Assembly (NCBI RefSeq): GCF_014489845.1
Contig: NZ_JABURY010000006.1
Span: 372,001-436,000 of the forward strand
Origin: Frischella japonica
GTDB taxonomy: Bacteria > Pseudomonadota > Gammaproteobacteria > Enterobacterales > Orbaceae
DNA length: 64,000 nucleotides
Reading direction: 5' to 3'
The translations under genes were made by a program, and so were the position numbers. The notes below the pieces were generated by a model. The model worked only from the letters and a program-made list of their open reading frames with translations. It was not told where the DNA came from and did not search any database. This document shows positions 38,989 through 50,139 of the stretch, one piece after another. Position 1 is the first letter of the stretch. Every line of letters begins with the position of its first letter.

Positions 38989-40122
38989 TTAGTGACCCAA
39001 AAGTTGAATTAAAATTTCGTGGTAAATATTTTTTAAATTAACAATATCATCACATGATACATGTTCATTTACTTTATGGATAGTTGCATTGGTAACACCA
39101 AGTTCAATAATTTGGCAACCCATTTTGGCAATGAATCTACCGTCAGATGTACCACCAGTAGTTGATAGCTGACTGTCAATATGCATTACTTTTTTAATTG
39201 CCTGACAAGCAATTTCTGTTAATTTACCCTGTGGCGTTAAAAAAGGATGACCAGATAAACGCCAGTTTAAAGTATAGTTCAATTGGTGTTGATTAAGAAT
39301 AGTTTCAACTTGATGTTTTATTTTTTCATCAGTTAATTCACTGCTAAAACGAAAATTAAATTGTACTTTTAGATCGCCCGGAATCACATTTTCAGCCCCG
39401 GTACCACCATTGATGTTAGCGATTTGCATCGATGTCGGCGGGAAATAGATATTACCGTTATCCCAAATCGTATTAACAAGTTGGTTTAATGCAGGAGCAA
39501 AACGGTGTATTGGGTTTTCTGCTAGCTGTGGATAAGCAACATGACCTTGAATGCCATGAATGGTAAGATTAGCAGTAAGTGAACCTCGTCGTCCATTTTT
39601 GATTTGATCGCCTACAATTTTTTCACTGGAAGGTTCACCAACAATACAATAATGCACCTGCTCTTGACGCTTAATCAGTGTTTCAACTACTTTGATAGTA
39701 CCATCAGTAGCTTCTGCTTCTTCATCAGATGTCAATAAAAATGCAATTCGACCTTGATGATGTGGATACTGCTTTATATACTCTTCAACGGCACAGATCA
39801 TTGCGGCAACGCCACTTTTCATATCAGCTGCACCTCTTCCGTATAAATTGCCTTGTTGGTCAATGGTCGGTTTAAATGGTGGAAAACGCCATTTTGATTC
39901 ATCACCAGCTGGTACGACATCGGTATGACCGGCAAACATAATCGTTTCGCCTTCACCATGATATGCCCAGAGATTTTTTGTTTGATTGATATTCAATGTT
40001 TCAATAATAAACCCGAGGGATTTTAATCGTTCGATAATAATGTTTTGACAAGCTTTATCATCGGGGCTTATAGATTTTTGTTCAATTAATTGTTTAGTGA
40101 GTGCTATGACATCATCAGACAT
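38989..40122 (-). CDS. dapE: Succinyl-diaminopimelate desuccinylase
   Basis: Zinc enzyme of the lysine/diaminopimelate pathway, needed for peptidoglycan. The 377-residue M20 protein has metal motifs [22 protein letters not shown] and [11 protein letters not shown], plus CIVGEPSS and a late His in [13 protein letters not shown] 40122 gives the family start ([13 protein letters not shown]); the TTG at 40137 lies inside the upstream gene. It follows yffB by 4 bases. Confidence 0.96.
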   Translation of the reverse strand: MSDDVIALTKQLIEQKSISPDDKACQNIIIERLKSLGFIIETLNINQTKNLWAYHGEGETIMFAGHTDVVPAGDESKWRFPPFKPTIDQQGNLYGRGAADMKSGVAAMICAVEEYIKQYPHHQGRIAFLLTSDEEAEATDGTIKVVETLIKRQEQVHYCIVGEPSSEKIVGDQIKNGRRGSLTANLTIHGIQGHVAYPQLAENPIHRFAPALNQLVNTIWDNGNIYFPPTSMQIANINGGTGAENVIPGDLKVQFNFRFSSELTDEKIKHQVETILNQHQLNYTLNWRLSGHPFLTPQGKLTEIACQAIKKVMHIDSQLSTTGGTSDGRFIAKMGCQIIELGVTNATIHKVNEHVSCDDIVNLKNIYHEILIQLLGH

Positions 40123-40126
40123 AAGA

Positions 40127-40477
40127 TTAGTTCTCAAAAAATTGTTGATATAAATCGGCCGAAAAACCGGCTAATGCTTTATTTCCCATGATAATAATAG
40201 GGCGTTTAATGATTGATAAATTTTGTAAAATCAGCTCCTGAGCGGTTTCTTCATTTATTATACGTGTTTTAATCGCTTCATCGAGCTTACGCCAAGTCGT
40301 GCTTTTTTGATTAAGTATTGTCTGCCAACCGATTAAATTGCAAAATGATTGCAACTGTTTACGGCTGAGTCCATCCGTTTTGTAATTGTGAAATTGATAA
40401 GTAATGGCGTGTTCATCTAACCATTTAAAGGCTTTTTTTATGGTATCGCAGTTTTTAATTCCATATATAGTAATCAA
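40127..40477 (-). CDS. yffB: ArsC/Spx-family reductase YffB
   Basis: A thioredoxin-fold protein of 116 residues. The single active-site Cys10 is in KNCDTIKKA; the ArsC-type Arg/IKRP region appears as [10 protein letters not shown]. The family is glutathione- or thiol-dependent, but arsenate reduction has not been shown for YffB. Position before dapE is as in E. coli. Confidence 0.9.
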   Translation of the reverse strand: MITIYGIKNCDTIKKAFKWLDEHAITYQFHNYKTDGLSRKQLQSFCNLIGWQTILNQKSTTWRKLDEAIKTRIINEETAQELILQNLSIIKRPIIIMGNKALAGFSADLYQQFFEN

Positions 40478-40496
40478 GCTTATTCTCCTTATTCGG

Positions 40497-40934
40497 TTAA
40501 GAAATAAATTTATTTAATTGATTTGCAAAATTTTCACGGTCTTTACTAGAAAATGGTGCTTGACCACCAGTTTGAATGCCACTTGCTCGCATGGTTTCCA
40601 TAAAATCACGCATAGTTAAAATTTCCTTGATGGTATCAAGTGTATAGTTTTGTCCGCGTGGTGTTAATACTTTAGCTTGCTTATTTAATACCTCGGCAGC
40701 TAAGGGAATATCGGCAGTAATAACAAGATCATTAGGTTGTACATGTTCAACGATAACGAGATCCGCAATGTCATAACCTTTAGCGACTTGCTGCATCTTA
40801 ATGTAGGCAGATTTGGGTAAAGTTAACCATTGATTAGCAACAAAAATAGTAAAGATTTGTCTACGAATAGCTACCCGACAAATGATCGTTTTGATCGGGT
40901 TAGGGCAAGCGTCGGCATCAATCCAAATCTGCAT
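40497..40934 (-). CDS. yaiI: YaiI/YqxD family (DUF188) protein
   Basis: A 145-residue PIN-like-fold protein. The N-terminal WIDADACPNPIK and central DLVITADIPLA carry the conserved acidic residues; LTMRDFMETMRASGIQTGG is the C-terminal signature. Function unknown. It starts the minus-strand run yaiI-yffB-dapE-ypfN (20-base gap to yffB). Confidence 0.9.
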   Translation of the reverse strand: MQIWIDADACPNPIKTIICRVAIRRQIFTIFVANQWLTLPKSAYIKMQQVAKGYDIADLVIVEHVQPNDLVITADIPLAAEVLNKQAKVLTPRGQNYTLDTIKEILTMRDFMETMRASGIQTGGQAPFSSKDRENFANQLNKFIS

Positions 40935-41219
40935 ATTATTCCTTAAATATACTCTATTATTGCCATTATAGCAGCACTTTCTTATCTATATGAGTTAAAA
41001 TCGAGATTGCGAGTGTTTTTATTTGTTAGATTGTTAAGGTAATATCAATTCCCTTATGGGATGATAAATGTATCTTAATTTAATTTTACATCGAAAAACC
41101 TTTTATTATCTTATATAAACTCAGGGATATTTACTTAACAATTATAAATTAATCATTATAATCTATGGATAAATAATGAATAAAGATGATCACATTTTAA
41201 AATCTTATTGGAGGCTTGC

Positions 41220-42938
41220 ATGGCAAAATTGTCAGGCGCAGAGATGGTTGTTCAATCTTTGGTGGATCAAGGAGTAAAACAAATATTTGGTTATCCCGGT
41301 GGAAGTGTGTTAGATATTTACGATGCACTTCATACGCTTGGTGGTATTGAGCATGTGTTAGTTAGACATGAACAAGCCGCGGTGCATATGGCTGATGGTT
41401 ATGCAAGAGCAACCGGTGATGTAGGTGTTGTGCTAGTGACCTCAGGACCTGGTGCAACGAATACTATTACCGGCATAGCTACCGCTTATATGGATTCGAT
41501 CCCTATGGTTGTTATTTCAGGTCAGGTACCAAGCCATTTAATTGGTAATGATGCGTTCCAAGAGTGTGATATGATTGGAATCACTCGTCCGGTTGTTAAA
41601 CATAGTTTTTTTATTAAACGTTCTGAAGATATTCCTGAAACCATTAAAAAAGCATTCTATATTGCTTCGACTGGGCGCCCTGGACCAGTTGTTATTGATC
41701 TACCAAAAGATGTGATGAATCCTGCTGTAAAATATAATTATAGCTATCCACAATCTGTCACAATGCGTTCATATAACCCAACGATGCAAGGTCATAAGGG
41801 GCAAATTAAAAAAGCACTAAAAGTGCTATTATCCGCTAAAAAACCGGTTTTATATATTGGTGGTGGAATTATATCGGCCAATGCCGAAGCCGCGGTAAAA
41901 ATGCTAGCCGAAAAATTAAATTTACCTGTTACCACAACGCTTATGGGAATTAGTGCTTTTCCTGGAACGCATAAGCAAAATTTAGGTATGCTGGGAATGC
42001 ATGGCGTATATGAAGCGAATATGGCAATGCATTACGCGGATGTAATATTAGCCATTGGCGTGCGATTTGATGATCGTACAACCAACAATCTCGTTAAATA
42101 TTGTCCCGATGCCAAAATCGTCCATGTGGATATTGATCCAACCTCAATTTCTAAAACCGTGATGGCAAGTGTGCCGGTCGTCGGTGATGCCAGATTTGTT
42201 ATTAATAGTATGCTTGAACAATTGGATGATGAACAAAGTCATCTTGATTTGGATGCGTTAGTTAATTGGTGGAAGCAAATTGAACATTGGCGCGCTAAGC
42301 ATTGCTTAGCTTATAGTAACGAGGGAGAATTAATTAAACCTCAAGCAGCGGTAGAAATGTTATATAAATTGACCAAAGGTGAAGCTTATATTGCAACGGA
42401 TGTCGGTCAGCACCAAATGTTTACCGCACTTTATTATCCATTTGACAAACCACGCCACTTTATTACCTCAGGTGGTTTAGGTACCATGGGCTTTGGTTTT
42501 CCGGCTGCTTTGGGGATTAAGTTAGCTTTTCCAGAACAGCGTGTTGTCTGTATCACCGGTGATGGAAGTATCCAGATGAATATCCAAGAACTTTCTACCG
42601 CTTTGCAATATGATTTACCTATTTTGATTCTTAACTTAAACAATCGATTCTTAGGGATGGTTAAGCAATGGCAAGATATGATTTATGCAGGACGCCATTC
42701 AAGCTCTTATATGGAATCACTTCCAGATTTTGCGAAGATTGCTGAAGCATATGGTCATGTTGGAATTTCAATTAAAAAACGTAGTGAACTCGAACCAATG
42801 CTAAAAAAAGCATTATCAATTAGAGATAAACTTGTCTTTGTTGATGTTATGACTGATGCTACAGAGCATGTTTATCCGATGCAAATTCGTGGCGGAGCAA
42901 TGAATGAAATGTGGTTAAGTAAAACGGAGAGAACATAA
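41220..42938 (+). CDS. ilvI: Acetolactate synthase III, large catalytic subunit
   Basis: Thiamine-diphosphate enzyme that condenses pyruvate to acetolactate or acetohydroxybutyrate for valine, leucine and isoleucine synthesis. ThDP-activating Glu51 is in VRHEQAA; the GDGS...N ThDP-Mg motif is in the last third (TGDGSIQMN). The 572 residues and the end [12 protein letters not shown] are nearly those of E. coli IlvI (574), which identifies isozyme III. ATG 41220 follows GGAGG. It overlaps ilvH by one base. Confidence 0.96.
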   Translation: MAKLSGAEMVVQSLVDQGVKQIFGYPGGSVLDIYDALHTLGGIEHVLVRHEQAAVHMADGYARATGDVGVVLVTSGPGATNTITGIATAYMDSIPMVVISGQVPSHLIGNDAFQECDMIGITRPVVKHSFFIKRSEDIPETIKKAFYIASTGRPGPVVIDLPKDVMNPAVKYNYSYPQSVTMRSYNPTMQGHKGQIKKALKVLLSAKKPVLYIGGGIISANAEAAVKMLAEKLNLPVTTTLMGISAFPGTHKQNLGMLGMHGVYEANMAMHYADVILAIGVRFDDRTTNNLVKYCPDAKIVHVDIDPTSISKTVMASVPVVGDARFVINSMLEQLDDEQSHLDLDALVNWWKQIEHWRAKHCLAYSNEGELIKPQAAVEMLYKLTKGEAYIATDVGQHQMFTALYYPFDKPRHFITSGGLGTMGFGFPAALGIKLAFPEQRVVCITGDGSIQMNIQELSTALQYDLPILILNLNNRFLGMVKQWQDMIYAGRHSSSYMESLPDFAKIAEAYGHVGISIKKRSELEPMLKKALSIRDKLVFVDVMTDATEHVYPMQIRGGAMNEMWLSKTERT

Positions 42939-43432
42939 TGCGTTATATATTATCGATTTTAATTGAGAACGAACCCGGCGCATTATCACGAGTGATTGGA
43001 TTATTTTCGCAACGAGGTTTTAATATTGAGAGTGTTACGGTTGCACCGACTGAAGATCCTACTATGTCCCGTATGACGATTCGAACCAGTGGTGATGCAC
43101 ATGTGATAGAGCAAATTCAAAAACAACTTCATAAATTGGTTGATGTTTATCGGGTTTATGATTTGACTGAAGGCCCTCATGTTGAACGTGAAATTATGTT
43201 GATTAAAATTGCCGCCAAAAGTTCTCAAGCAAGAGAAGAAGTGAAGCGTTGTGTTGACATTTTTCGTGGTTCTATTGTGGATGTAAAAGCGACGCAATAT
43301 ATAGTTCAGTTAGTTGGTACCAGTGAAAAATTAGCATCTTTTTTAGCAGCTATTCGTGAAACATGTGATGTGATTGAAATGGTTCGCTCTGGTATTGTTG
43401 GTTTATCACGAAGCGATAAGACAGCTAAATGA
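42938..43432 (+). CDS. ilvH: Acetolactate synthase III, regulatory small subunit
   Basis: Regulatory subunit giving valine feedback inhibition. An N-terminal ACT domain (LSILIENEPGALSRVIGLFSQRGFN) and a C-terminal domain with RSGIVGLSR are present. The 164-residue length is that of E. coli IlvH (163). Its ATG overlaps the ilvI stop (TAATG), implying translational coupling. Confidence 0.96.
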   Translation: MRYILSILIENEPGALSRVIGLFSQRGFNIESVTVAPTEDPTMSRMTIRTSGDAHVIEQIQKQLHKLVDVYRVYDLTEGPHVEREIMLIKIAAKSSQAREEVKRCVDIFRGSIVDVKATQYIVQLVGTSEKLASFLAAIRETCDVIEMVRSGIVGLSRSDKTAK

Positions 43433-43455
43433 TTGACATTAGGTCTAACAAACAA

Positions 43456-43473
43456 GGCGCATTGTATTGCGCC
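43456..43473 (-). terminator. Hairpin between ilvH and cyaY
   Basis: GGCGCA (43456-43461) and TGCGCC (43468-43473) with a 6-base loop; the minus strand continues TTGTTTGTT, so it better suits termination of cyaY. Confidence 0.55.
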
Positions 43474-43484
43474 CTGATTGTCAA

Positions 43485-43796
43485 TCAGTGTTCCATTTGT
43501 TCTATTACTGCTTGAGTAAAAAGCTGCTTGAATGATTGATGACTTCGATTACAGAACCAGGTGTTATCTTTATAGTCAAAGTGATATCCTTGTCGTCGTG
43601 TTGCCATCCAAATCTGTAATAGCGGTTCTTGAGTATTAATAATAATTTTGCTCTGATTTTCAAAGGTGATTGTCACAACATTACCATGACTTTCTAAATC
43701 AATATCAGTATCATACTTTTCGGCAAAAGTATCAATTTGTTGTTCCACTTCAGCAAATAGCGCTTCTGCTAATTGGTGAAATTGTTTAATATTCAT
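43485..43796 (-). CDS. cyaY: Frataxin-like iron-sulfur cluster regulator CyaY
   Basis: Binds iron and modulates IscS-dependent Fe-S assembly. The 103-residue protein has an acidic first helix (FHQLAEALFAEVEQQID), TITFENQSKIIINTQEP, LQIWMAT and GYHFDY signatures of frataxins. ATG 43796 follows GGAAG; the TTG at 43808 is less likely. E. coli length is 106. Here it is not beside cyaA. Confidence 0.95.
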   Translation of the reverse strand: MNIKQFHQLAEALFAEVEQQIDTFAEKYDTDIDLESHGNVVTITFENQSKIIINTQEPLLQIWMATRRQGYHFDYKDNTWFCNRSHQSFKQLFTQAVIEQMEH

Positions 43797-43924
43797 AATC
43801 ACTTCCAAAGTAGTTGTTTTTCATTTATTTTAACATTGATCGTATTTTGAAACAAAAAACGGAGATACTTTATCGGTATTTTAGCAAAATTAGCATTTAG
43901 CGATGTTTAGAATGATTAGTTAAA

Positions 43925-43960
43925 TAACTATAAAAGCGCAATCGTGCGCTTCTATAGTTA
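43925..43960 (-). terminator. Strong stem-loop after the secreted-protein pair
   Basis: A 16-position stem with one mismatch (43925-43940 against 43945-43960) and an ATCG loop begins 2 bases after the minus-strand stop at 43963. U-rich sequence flanks it. Terminator of the two-gene unit. Confidence 0.8.
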
Positions 43961-43962
43961 TT

Positions 43963-44475
43963 TTAATTATTCAACGGCAAAGAACAGATCACTTGTAAAT
44001 TTTGACGTGCTTTGGTTTTTGGAAATGTTGCTATTAAACGTTTTGGCGTATTATTACTATCTTCAAGTTGACCTTCACCAAAATAGTTTTCATAAAATTG
44101 GATTAATCCTCTAGCATATTCCTTTTTATCGCAATTTACATATTCATGAATGACTTGAGAACGATAGGAAAATCCTTGTTCACTATCTTCTTTATCTTGC
44201 GATAATGCCCGTGAATAATTAATTATTCGTACATAAGTACGAATTAAAGGATTATAAGGATGAAGTTTAACGCTGGTACGATCAACAAAGCTATAACCAA
44301 CATAATCAGAAATATTCATCTTTTCTAGCGGTAGATAACGTGACGGAACTCTTGGATCATCAAGACTTCTAATTTTCTCATTTGTGTCAATGTCACCAGC
44401 AAAAGCAGTATTTGATGCACATAAAATTGATAAGGTAACAAGTATTTGAATAAGGTAATTAGGTTTTTTTTTCAT
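43963..44475 (-). CDS. Secreted protein of unknown function
   Basis: A 170-residue exported protein: residues 1-26 are a signal peptide (MKKKPNY, hydrophobic core, cleavage after NTAFA). The mature part has FVDRTSVK, a RTYVRIINYS strand and HEYVNCDKKEY, then a second Cys near the end. This strand/Cys layout distantly recalls CNP1-like and surface-adhesin-E-like proteins, but the match is too weak to assign. AGGG precedes ATG 44475, which lies one base after the upstream gene's stop, so the two are translated together. Confidence 0.75.
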   Translation of the reverse strand: MKKKPNYLIQILVTLSILCASNTAFAGDIDTNEKIRSLDDPRVPSRYLPLEKMNISDYVGYSFVDRTSVKLHPYNPLIRTYVRIINYSRALSQDKEDSEQGFSYRSQVIHEYVNCDKKEYARGLIQFYENYFGEGQLEDSNNTPKRLIATFPKTKARQNLQVICSLPLNN

Positions 44476-44476
44476 T

Positions 44477-45217
44477 TTAGTCCCTACTAATTTTGACATC
44501 ATCACTTTGTTTTTGTGTTGGAATAGCGTGTTCCGTTTGTTGTTCTTGTAATGCTTTTATTTTAGATTCGCGCTTATCAGCCAACTCTTGGTCAATATAT
44601 TTCATATCAGGATGAATTAAGTAAAGAGTATTTTTATCGATATCACCTTGTAATGAACACAGTAACATGGCGTGATTATCGTCAATTTTTTCAAGATAAA
44701 TTGATTTTTCAATGGTGTTAGCACGCGGTACGACACCATCAAAAATATACGGGTTATTCTGCCAGCCTTTATCATGATTTTTGCTATCATAGATCCTTGA
44801 ATTAGCAACGGCAGTCATTTCGTTAAAAGGTTGCCATGATAATTGTGGTAAACGACCCTGTATTTCTTTAATCGAGTTATTCACGGTGAATCCCCAATAA
44901 TAATATTTACCTAACAAATTGGTGTTAATATAAATGTTTTGATAACCCGCTAATTCCAAACCACGATATTTAATTGGTTCTTTGAACCTATATTCATGAT
45001 CATTTGTTGATGATACATCGCTGACTGGAATGTAAGCTATATCATCTTTTATAGTCAGATCACTGTAAGGTGAAATGTCTTCAATATTATCTTTTAATTG
45101 ATGAAAAAAACTATTATCACAATTAAGAAATGAATCTACGACGCTAGTAACATTATCATTACCTATTGCATAATGGCAGACAAAAAGGCAACCCAAAAGA
45201 ACAGTCTTTTTATTCAT
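44477..45217 (-). CDS. Secreted protein of unknown function, first gene of the pair
   Basis: A 246-residue protein with an N-terminal signal peptide (MNKKTVLLGCLFVCHYAIG). The mature part has Cys in LNCDNSFFHQL and a late Cys in AMLLCSLQG, many aromatic residues, and a hydrophilic, Gln/Lys-rich C-terminal tail from about residue 215. Secretion to the periplasm or surface is likely. I recognise no family. Its only partner is the downstream secreted protein, and the unit ends in a strong terminator. Confidence 0.72.
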   Translation of the reverse strand: MNKKTVLLGCLFVCHYAIGNDNVTSVVDSFLNCDNSFFHQLKDNIEDISPYSDLTIKDDIAYIPVSDVSSTNDHEYRFKEPIKYRGLELAGYQNIYINTNLLGKYYYWGFTVNNSIKEIQGRLPQLSWQPFNEMTAVANSRIYDSKNHDKGWQNNPYIFDGVVPRANTIEKSIYLEKIDDNHAMLLCSLQGDIDKNTLYLIHPDMKYIDQELADKRESKIKALQEQQTEHAIPTQKQSDDVKISRD

Positions 45218-45566
45218 CTTATTCTATCCTTGAACGTTAAAGTGTTCAAATTTATTTAAAGTTTTCGATTAAGTATTAAAATTATATCGCTATTTTTATC
45301 TAATTTATGTAAAAAGTTTTCTTTTTTGAAAATACTCGAAGGTATACATATTGTCAAATCAAAAAATGTAAAGCATCTAATTTTCAGTTAGACGGTAGAT
45401 AGCTAAATTATTTTATAGTTTATCACATTGGTTTTTATTAAATAATGAATATCTATATTAACTTAGTTCTTACATTATTTTTACTCTTTTGATTTTTTAC
45501 TGACGTAACATTTTTATCTTCATATTTTTTACTTTCAAAAAGTGCTTGTTAAAAAATTATGAAGTA
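45218..45566. other. AT-rich divergent intergenic region upstream of the thrS promoter
   Basis: About 350 bases with no open frame of note. It separates the secreted-protein unit from the thrS operon and must contain the promoter of the former. No repeat or RNA gene seen. Confidence 0.45.
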
Positions 45567-45595
45567 TTTTAAAGCAAAATAATAAATGATATAAT
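45567..45595 (+). promoter_or_regulatory. Putative thrS operon promoter
   Basis: A consensus TATAAT lies at 45590-45595 with a weak -35 region 17 bases upstream (45567-45572). Initiation near 45602 would give a leader of about 100 bases carrying the tRNA-like operator. Confidence 0.5.
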
Positions 45596-45652
45596 TCGCG
45601 ACCATAAAATTTGTATCCCATTTTGAATTAATTTTTTTACCTAGCTGATGCA

Positions 45653-45675
45653 AGTGTACTGTCGTAGGGTACACC
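45653..45675 (+). promoter_or_regulatory. tRNA-Thr anticodon-arm mimic: ThrRS translational operator
   Basis: GTGTAC (45654-45659) pairs with GTACAC (45669-45674); T45660 and G45668 can add a wobble pair, leaving the 7-base loop GTCGTAG. In anticodon-loop numbering this places U at 33, CGU (a Thr anticodon) at 34-36 and A at 37. In E. coli ThrRS binds such an arm in its own leader and blocks ribosome loading. Here it lies about 31-53 bases before the thrS start, as expected. Confidence 0.75.
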
Positions 45676-45705
45676 ACTACATTAATAGGGTTTTAAGGAA
45701 TGTCC

Positions 45706-47634
45706 ATGCCAGTAATAACTCTTCCTGACGGAAGCCAACGTCATTATGAATCTGCAGTCACTATATTAGAAATTGCACAGAGTATTGGAGCCGGTCTTGC
45801 CAAAGCATGTATTGCAGGCAGAGTAAATGGTGAAAGAAAAGATGCCTGTGATTTAATTGAACACGATGCCAATGTTGCTATTATCACGGCGAAAGATGAA
45901 GATGGATTAGAAATTATCCGTCATTCATGCGCTCATTTATTAGGGCACGCCATTAAACAACTTTGGCCTAATACCAAAATGGCAATTGGACCTACCATAG
46001 ATAATGGTTTTTACTATGATGTTGATTTAGATCATACCCTTACTCAGGAAGATCTCGATGCATTAGAAAGACGTATGTTAGAGTTAGCCAAGAAAAACTA
46101 CGAAGTAAAAAAAGAAGTAGTCAGCTGGCAGCAAGCACGCGATGTCTTTTGGCAACGACAAGAGCCTTATAAAATTGCAATTTTGGATGAAAATATACCA
46201 CAGGATGCTAAACCAGCCCTTTATCATCATGAAGAATATATTGATATGTGTCGTGGGCCACATGTTCCTAATATGCGTTTTTGTCACCATTTTAAATTGC
46301 AAAAAATTGCTGGTGCTTATTGGCGTGGTGATAGCAAAAATAAAATGTTACAACGTATCTATGGAACTGCGTGGGCTGATAAAAAGCAATTAGATAGCTA
46401 TTTACAATTTTTAGAAGAAGCGGCTAAACGTGACCATCGTCGTATCGGTAAACAATTGGATTTATATCATATGCAGGAAGAAGCACCTGGCATGGTATTT
46501 TGGCATAACGATGGATGGACAATTTTCCGTGAACTTGAAGTATTTGTTCGTCTTAAACTAAAAGAGTACCAATATCAAGAAGTGAAAGGTCCATTTATGA
46601 TGGATCGTGTTCTATGGGAAAAAACTGGACATTGGGCAAATTATCAAGATCTTATGTTTACAACATCATCTGAAAATCGAGAATACTGTATTAAACCAAT
46701 GAACTGCCCAGGCCATGTGCAAATTTTTAATCAAGGTTTAAAATCATATCGTGATTTACCATTACGCATGGCTGAATTCGGTAGTTGTCATCGAAATGAA
46801 CCATCTGGATCTTTGCATGGTCTTATGCGTGTTCGTGGTTTTACCCAAGATGATGCACATATTTTTTGTACAGAAGAACAAATTCGTGGTGAAGTTAATA
46901 GCTGTATCAAAATGGTTTATGATATGTACAGCACCTTTGGATTTAAAGATATTACGGTAAAATTATCTACACGCCCGGAAAAGCGTATTGGTCGTGAAGA
47001 AATTTGGGATATGGCCGAAAGAGATTTGGCAGAATGTTTGACTGAAAATGGTATTGAATTTGAATATTTACCAGGAGAAGGGGCATTTTATGGTCCAAAA
47101 ATTGAATTTACCCTTCATGACTGTATCGGTCGTGCATGGCAATGTGGTACTGTACAACTTGATTTCATGTTACCCGACCGTTTAGAAGCAAGTTATGTCG
47201 GTGAAGATAATGATCGTCACGTACCGGTTATGATTCATCGGGCAATTTTAGGTTCAATGGAACGGTTTATCGGTATTTTAACTGAAAACTGTGCAGGTTT
47301 CTTTCCAACATGGTTAGCGCCAACGCAAGTTGTGGTAATCAATATTACTGACAATCAAGCAGATTATGTTAAAAAATTAACCGAAACATTACAAAATGCC
47401 GGTATTCGAGCCAAAGCAGATTTGCGTAATGAAAAAATAGGTTTTAAAATACGTGAACATACTCTAAAGCGTGTACCATATATGTTAGTATGTGGCGATA
47501 AAGAACTTGAAGCAGGAAAAGTTTCAGTTCGTACACGCCAAGGTAAAGATCTTGGTAGCTTTGCAGTCGAACATGTTGTAGAATTACTGCTCAACGAAAT
47601 TCGTACTCGTTCTTTGAATCAGATCAGTGATTAA
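45706..47634 (+). CDS. thrS: Threonyl-tRNA synthetase
   Basis: Charges tRNA-Thr. The 642 residues equal E. coli ThrRS. Order: TGS domain (1-61), editing domain with [10 protein letters not shown] and a later CRGPH, catalytic core with [10 protein letters not shown] (zinc Cys) and class II motifs, then the anticodon-binding domain. ATG 45706 is preferred over ATG 45700 because AAGGA lies 6-7 bases upstream and the start [11 protein letters not shown] is conserved. First gene of the thrS-infC-rpmI-rplT block. Confidence 0.97.
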   Translation: MPVITLPDGSQRHYESAVTILEIAQSIGAGLAKACIAGRVNGERKDACDLIEHDANVAIITAKDEDGLEIIRHSCAHLLGHAIKQLWPNTKMAIGPTIDNGFYYDVDLDHTLTQEDLDALERRMLELAKKNYEVKKEVVSWQQARDVFWQRQEPYKIAILDENIPQDAKPALYHHEEYIDMCRGPHVPNMRFCHHFKLQKIAGAYWRGDSKNKMLQRIYGTAWADKKQLDSYLQFLEEAAKRDHRRIGKQLDLYHMQEEAPGMVFWHNDGWTIFRELEVFVRLKLKEYQYQEVKGPFMMDRVLWEKTGHWANYQDLMFTTSSENREYCIKPMNCPGHVQIFNQGLKSYRDLPLRMAEFGSCHRNEPSGSLHGLMRVRGFTQDDAHIFCTEEQIRGEVNSCIKMVYDMYSTFGFKDITVKLSTRPEKRIGREEIWDMAERDLAECLTENGIEFEYLPGEGAFYGPKIEFTLHDCIGRAWQCGTVQLDFMLPDRLEASYVGEDNDRHVPVMIHRAILGSMERFIGILTENCAGFFPTWLAPTQVVVINITDNQADYVKKLTETLQNAGIRAKADLRNEKIGFKIREHTLKRVPYMLVCGDKELEAGKVSVRTRQGKDLGSFAVEHVVELLLNEIRTRSLNQISD

Positions 47635-47677
47635 AATGATCTGGTTTTGTTATTGTATTTGATTGGAGGATTTAGGT

Positions 47678-48217
47678 ATTAAAGCTGGAAAACGTATTCA
47701 AACAACTCGTGCACATAAAATTAATGATGAAATTACCGCACAAGAGGTCCGATTGACTGGAGTTGAAGGCGAACAAATCGGAATTGTTAGTTTAAAAGAA
47801 GCGATTAGGCAGGCAGAAGAGGCATCTTTAGATCTTGTAGAAATTAGTCCCAATGCAGAGCCACCAGTTTGCCGTATTATGGATTATGGCAAATTCCTTT
47901 ATGAAAAAAGCAAGGCAACAAAAGAGCAGAAGAAAAAGCAAAAAGTTGTTCAGGTTAAGGAAATTAAGTTCCGACCTGGTACAGATGAAGGTGATTATCA
48001 GGTAAAACTCCGCAGCCTGATACGCTTTCTTGAAGATGGTGATAAAGCCAAAGTTACGCTGCGGTTCCGTGGTCGTGAGATGGCTCACCAGCAGCTAGGT
48101 ACCGAAATGCTCGATCGCATTAAGGAAGACTTAGTTGATTTGGCGATTGTTGAATCTTATCCAAGTAAGATTGAAGGGCGTCAAATGATTATGGTGCTTG
48201 CACCGAAGAAGAAATAG
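47678..48217 (+). CDS. infC: Translation initiation factor IF-3 with AUU start codon
   Basis: IF-3 keeps subunits apart and proofreads start codons. Alignment with E. coli places the first residue at ATT 47678 (then Lys-Ala-Gly-Lys-Arg), with GGAGGA seven bases upstream. The only in-frame alternative, TTG 47663, would overlap that ribosome binding site. E. coli infC also starts at AUU, which lets IF-3 repress its own synthesis by rejecting non-standard starts. The 179 residues have the N-domain, Lys-rich linker (KEQKKKQK) and C-domain ([11 protein letters not shown]). Confidence 0.93.
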   Translation: MKAGKRIQTTRAHKINDEITAQEVRLTGVEGEQIGIVSLKEAIRQAEEASLDLVEISPNAEPPVCRIMDYGKFLYEKSKATKEQKKKQKVVQVKEIKFRPGTDEGDYQVKLRSLIRFLEDGDKAKVTLRFRGREMAHQQLGTEMLDRIKEDLVDLAIVESYPSKIEGRQMIMVLAPKKK

Positions 48218-48303
48218 TAAGGTTTATCAAGTATATTCTTATGTAAATAAGAATAACACCTTCTATTTTATGTCATTAACAATGCGGATGTGGAAGTATT
48301 AAT

Positions 48304-48501
48304 ATGCCAAAGATTAAAACTGTACGAGGCGCAGCAAAACGCTTCAAAAAAACAGCTTCAGGTGGGTTTAAACACAAGCAAGCTAACAAAAGTCATATCT
48401 TAACTAAGAAATCGACTAAACGTAAACGTCATCTTCGTGGTTTGACCATGGTTTCTAAAGGTGATTTAGGTTTAGTCAAAGCGTGTGTTGCACACGTTTA
48501 A
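48304..48501 (+). CDS. rpmI: 50S ribosomal protein L35
   Basis: A 65-residue basic ribosomal protein. [17 protein letters not shown] and [11 protein letters not shown] match E. coli L35. It lies 86 bases after infC and 18 before rplT; in E. coli this leader is the target of L20 autoregulation, which I infer but cannot demonstrate here. Confidence 0.97.
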   Translation: MPKIKTVRGAAKRFKKTASGGFKHKQANKSHILTKKSTKRKRHLRGLTMVSKGDLGLVKACVAHV

Positions 48502-48873
<372 letters not shown>

Positions 48874-48878
48874 TTTTT

Positions 48879-48909
48879 CTGAGGTCGGATTAGTTCGACC
48901 TCAGTTTTT
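48879..48909 (+). terminator. Rho-independent terminator after rplT
   Basis: CTGAGGTCG (48879-48887) pairs with CGACCTCAG (48896-48904) around an 8-base loop, followed by TTTTT. Confidence 0.9.
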
Positions 48910-48932
48910 CAAACAGAATAATGTGATTTATG

Positions 48933-49016
48933 ATGAATACAGTTTTTTTTCGTTTCTTTTTTGGCTTTATAAATAAATTCATTTTGAGGCAAAATGAAAA
49001 CGAAAATAGATTGTAA
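48933..49016 (+). CDS. pheM: Phe-rich leader peptide of the pheST attenuator (pheM-like)
   Basis: A 27-codon frame begins MNTVFFRFFFGF, with seven Phe in the first sixteen residues, and stops just 2 bases before the attenuator stem. An in-frame ATG at 48930 could also start it. In E. coli the pheM leader peptide (14 residues) has the same role: ribosome stalling at Phe codons decides whether the terminator before pheS forms. The run of Phe codons, place and following terminator make the call secure even though the peptide is longer than in E. coli. Confidence 0.85.
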   Translation: MNTVFFRFFFGFINKFILRQNENENRL

Positions 49017-49018
49017 GT

Positions 49019-49044
49019 GGCCTCGTAAAGAGGCCTTTTTTTTT
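49019..49044 (+). terminator. Attenuator of pheST
   Basis: GGCCTC (49019-49024), loop GTAAA, GAGGCC (49030-49035), then T9. The left arm GCCTC (49020-49024) can instead pair with GAGGC inside the leader coding region (48986-48990), giving an antiterminator when a ribosome stalls on the Phe codons. Confidence 0.85.
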
Positions 49045-49131
49045 GGTATAGTTATTTGAAATGTTCGTTACATCACGTAAAAGAATATTTAAACATCTAG
49101 TAGTTAATAAAGTTTTTAACAAATAAAATAA

Positions 49132-50124
<993 letters not shown>

Positions 50125-50139
50125 TCTGGAGGACCAAAC

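Noticed and set aside
41068-41118. Possible ilv leader peptide (16 codons, several Leu and Ile)
   Set aside because: No terminator hairpin with T-run lies between it and ilvI, the Leu/Ile codons are not clustered, and ilvIH in E. coli is Lrp-controlled and not attenuated.
45606-45624. Second anticodon-like arm (loop containing TTGTA) further up the thrS leader
   Set aside because: The A/T stem leaves a 9-base loop and does not place UGU properly; too weak to call although a second arm exists in E. coli.
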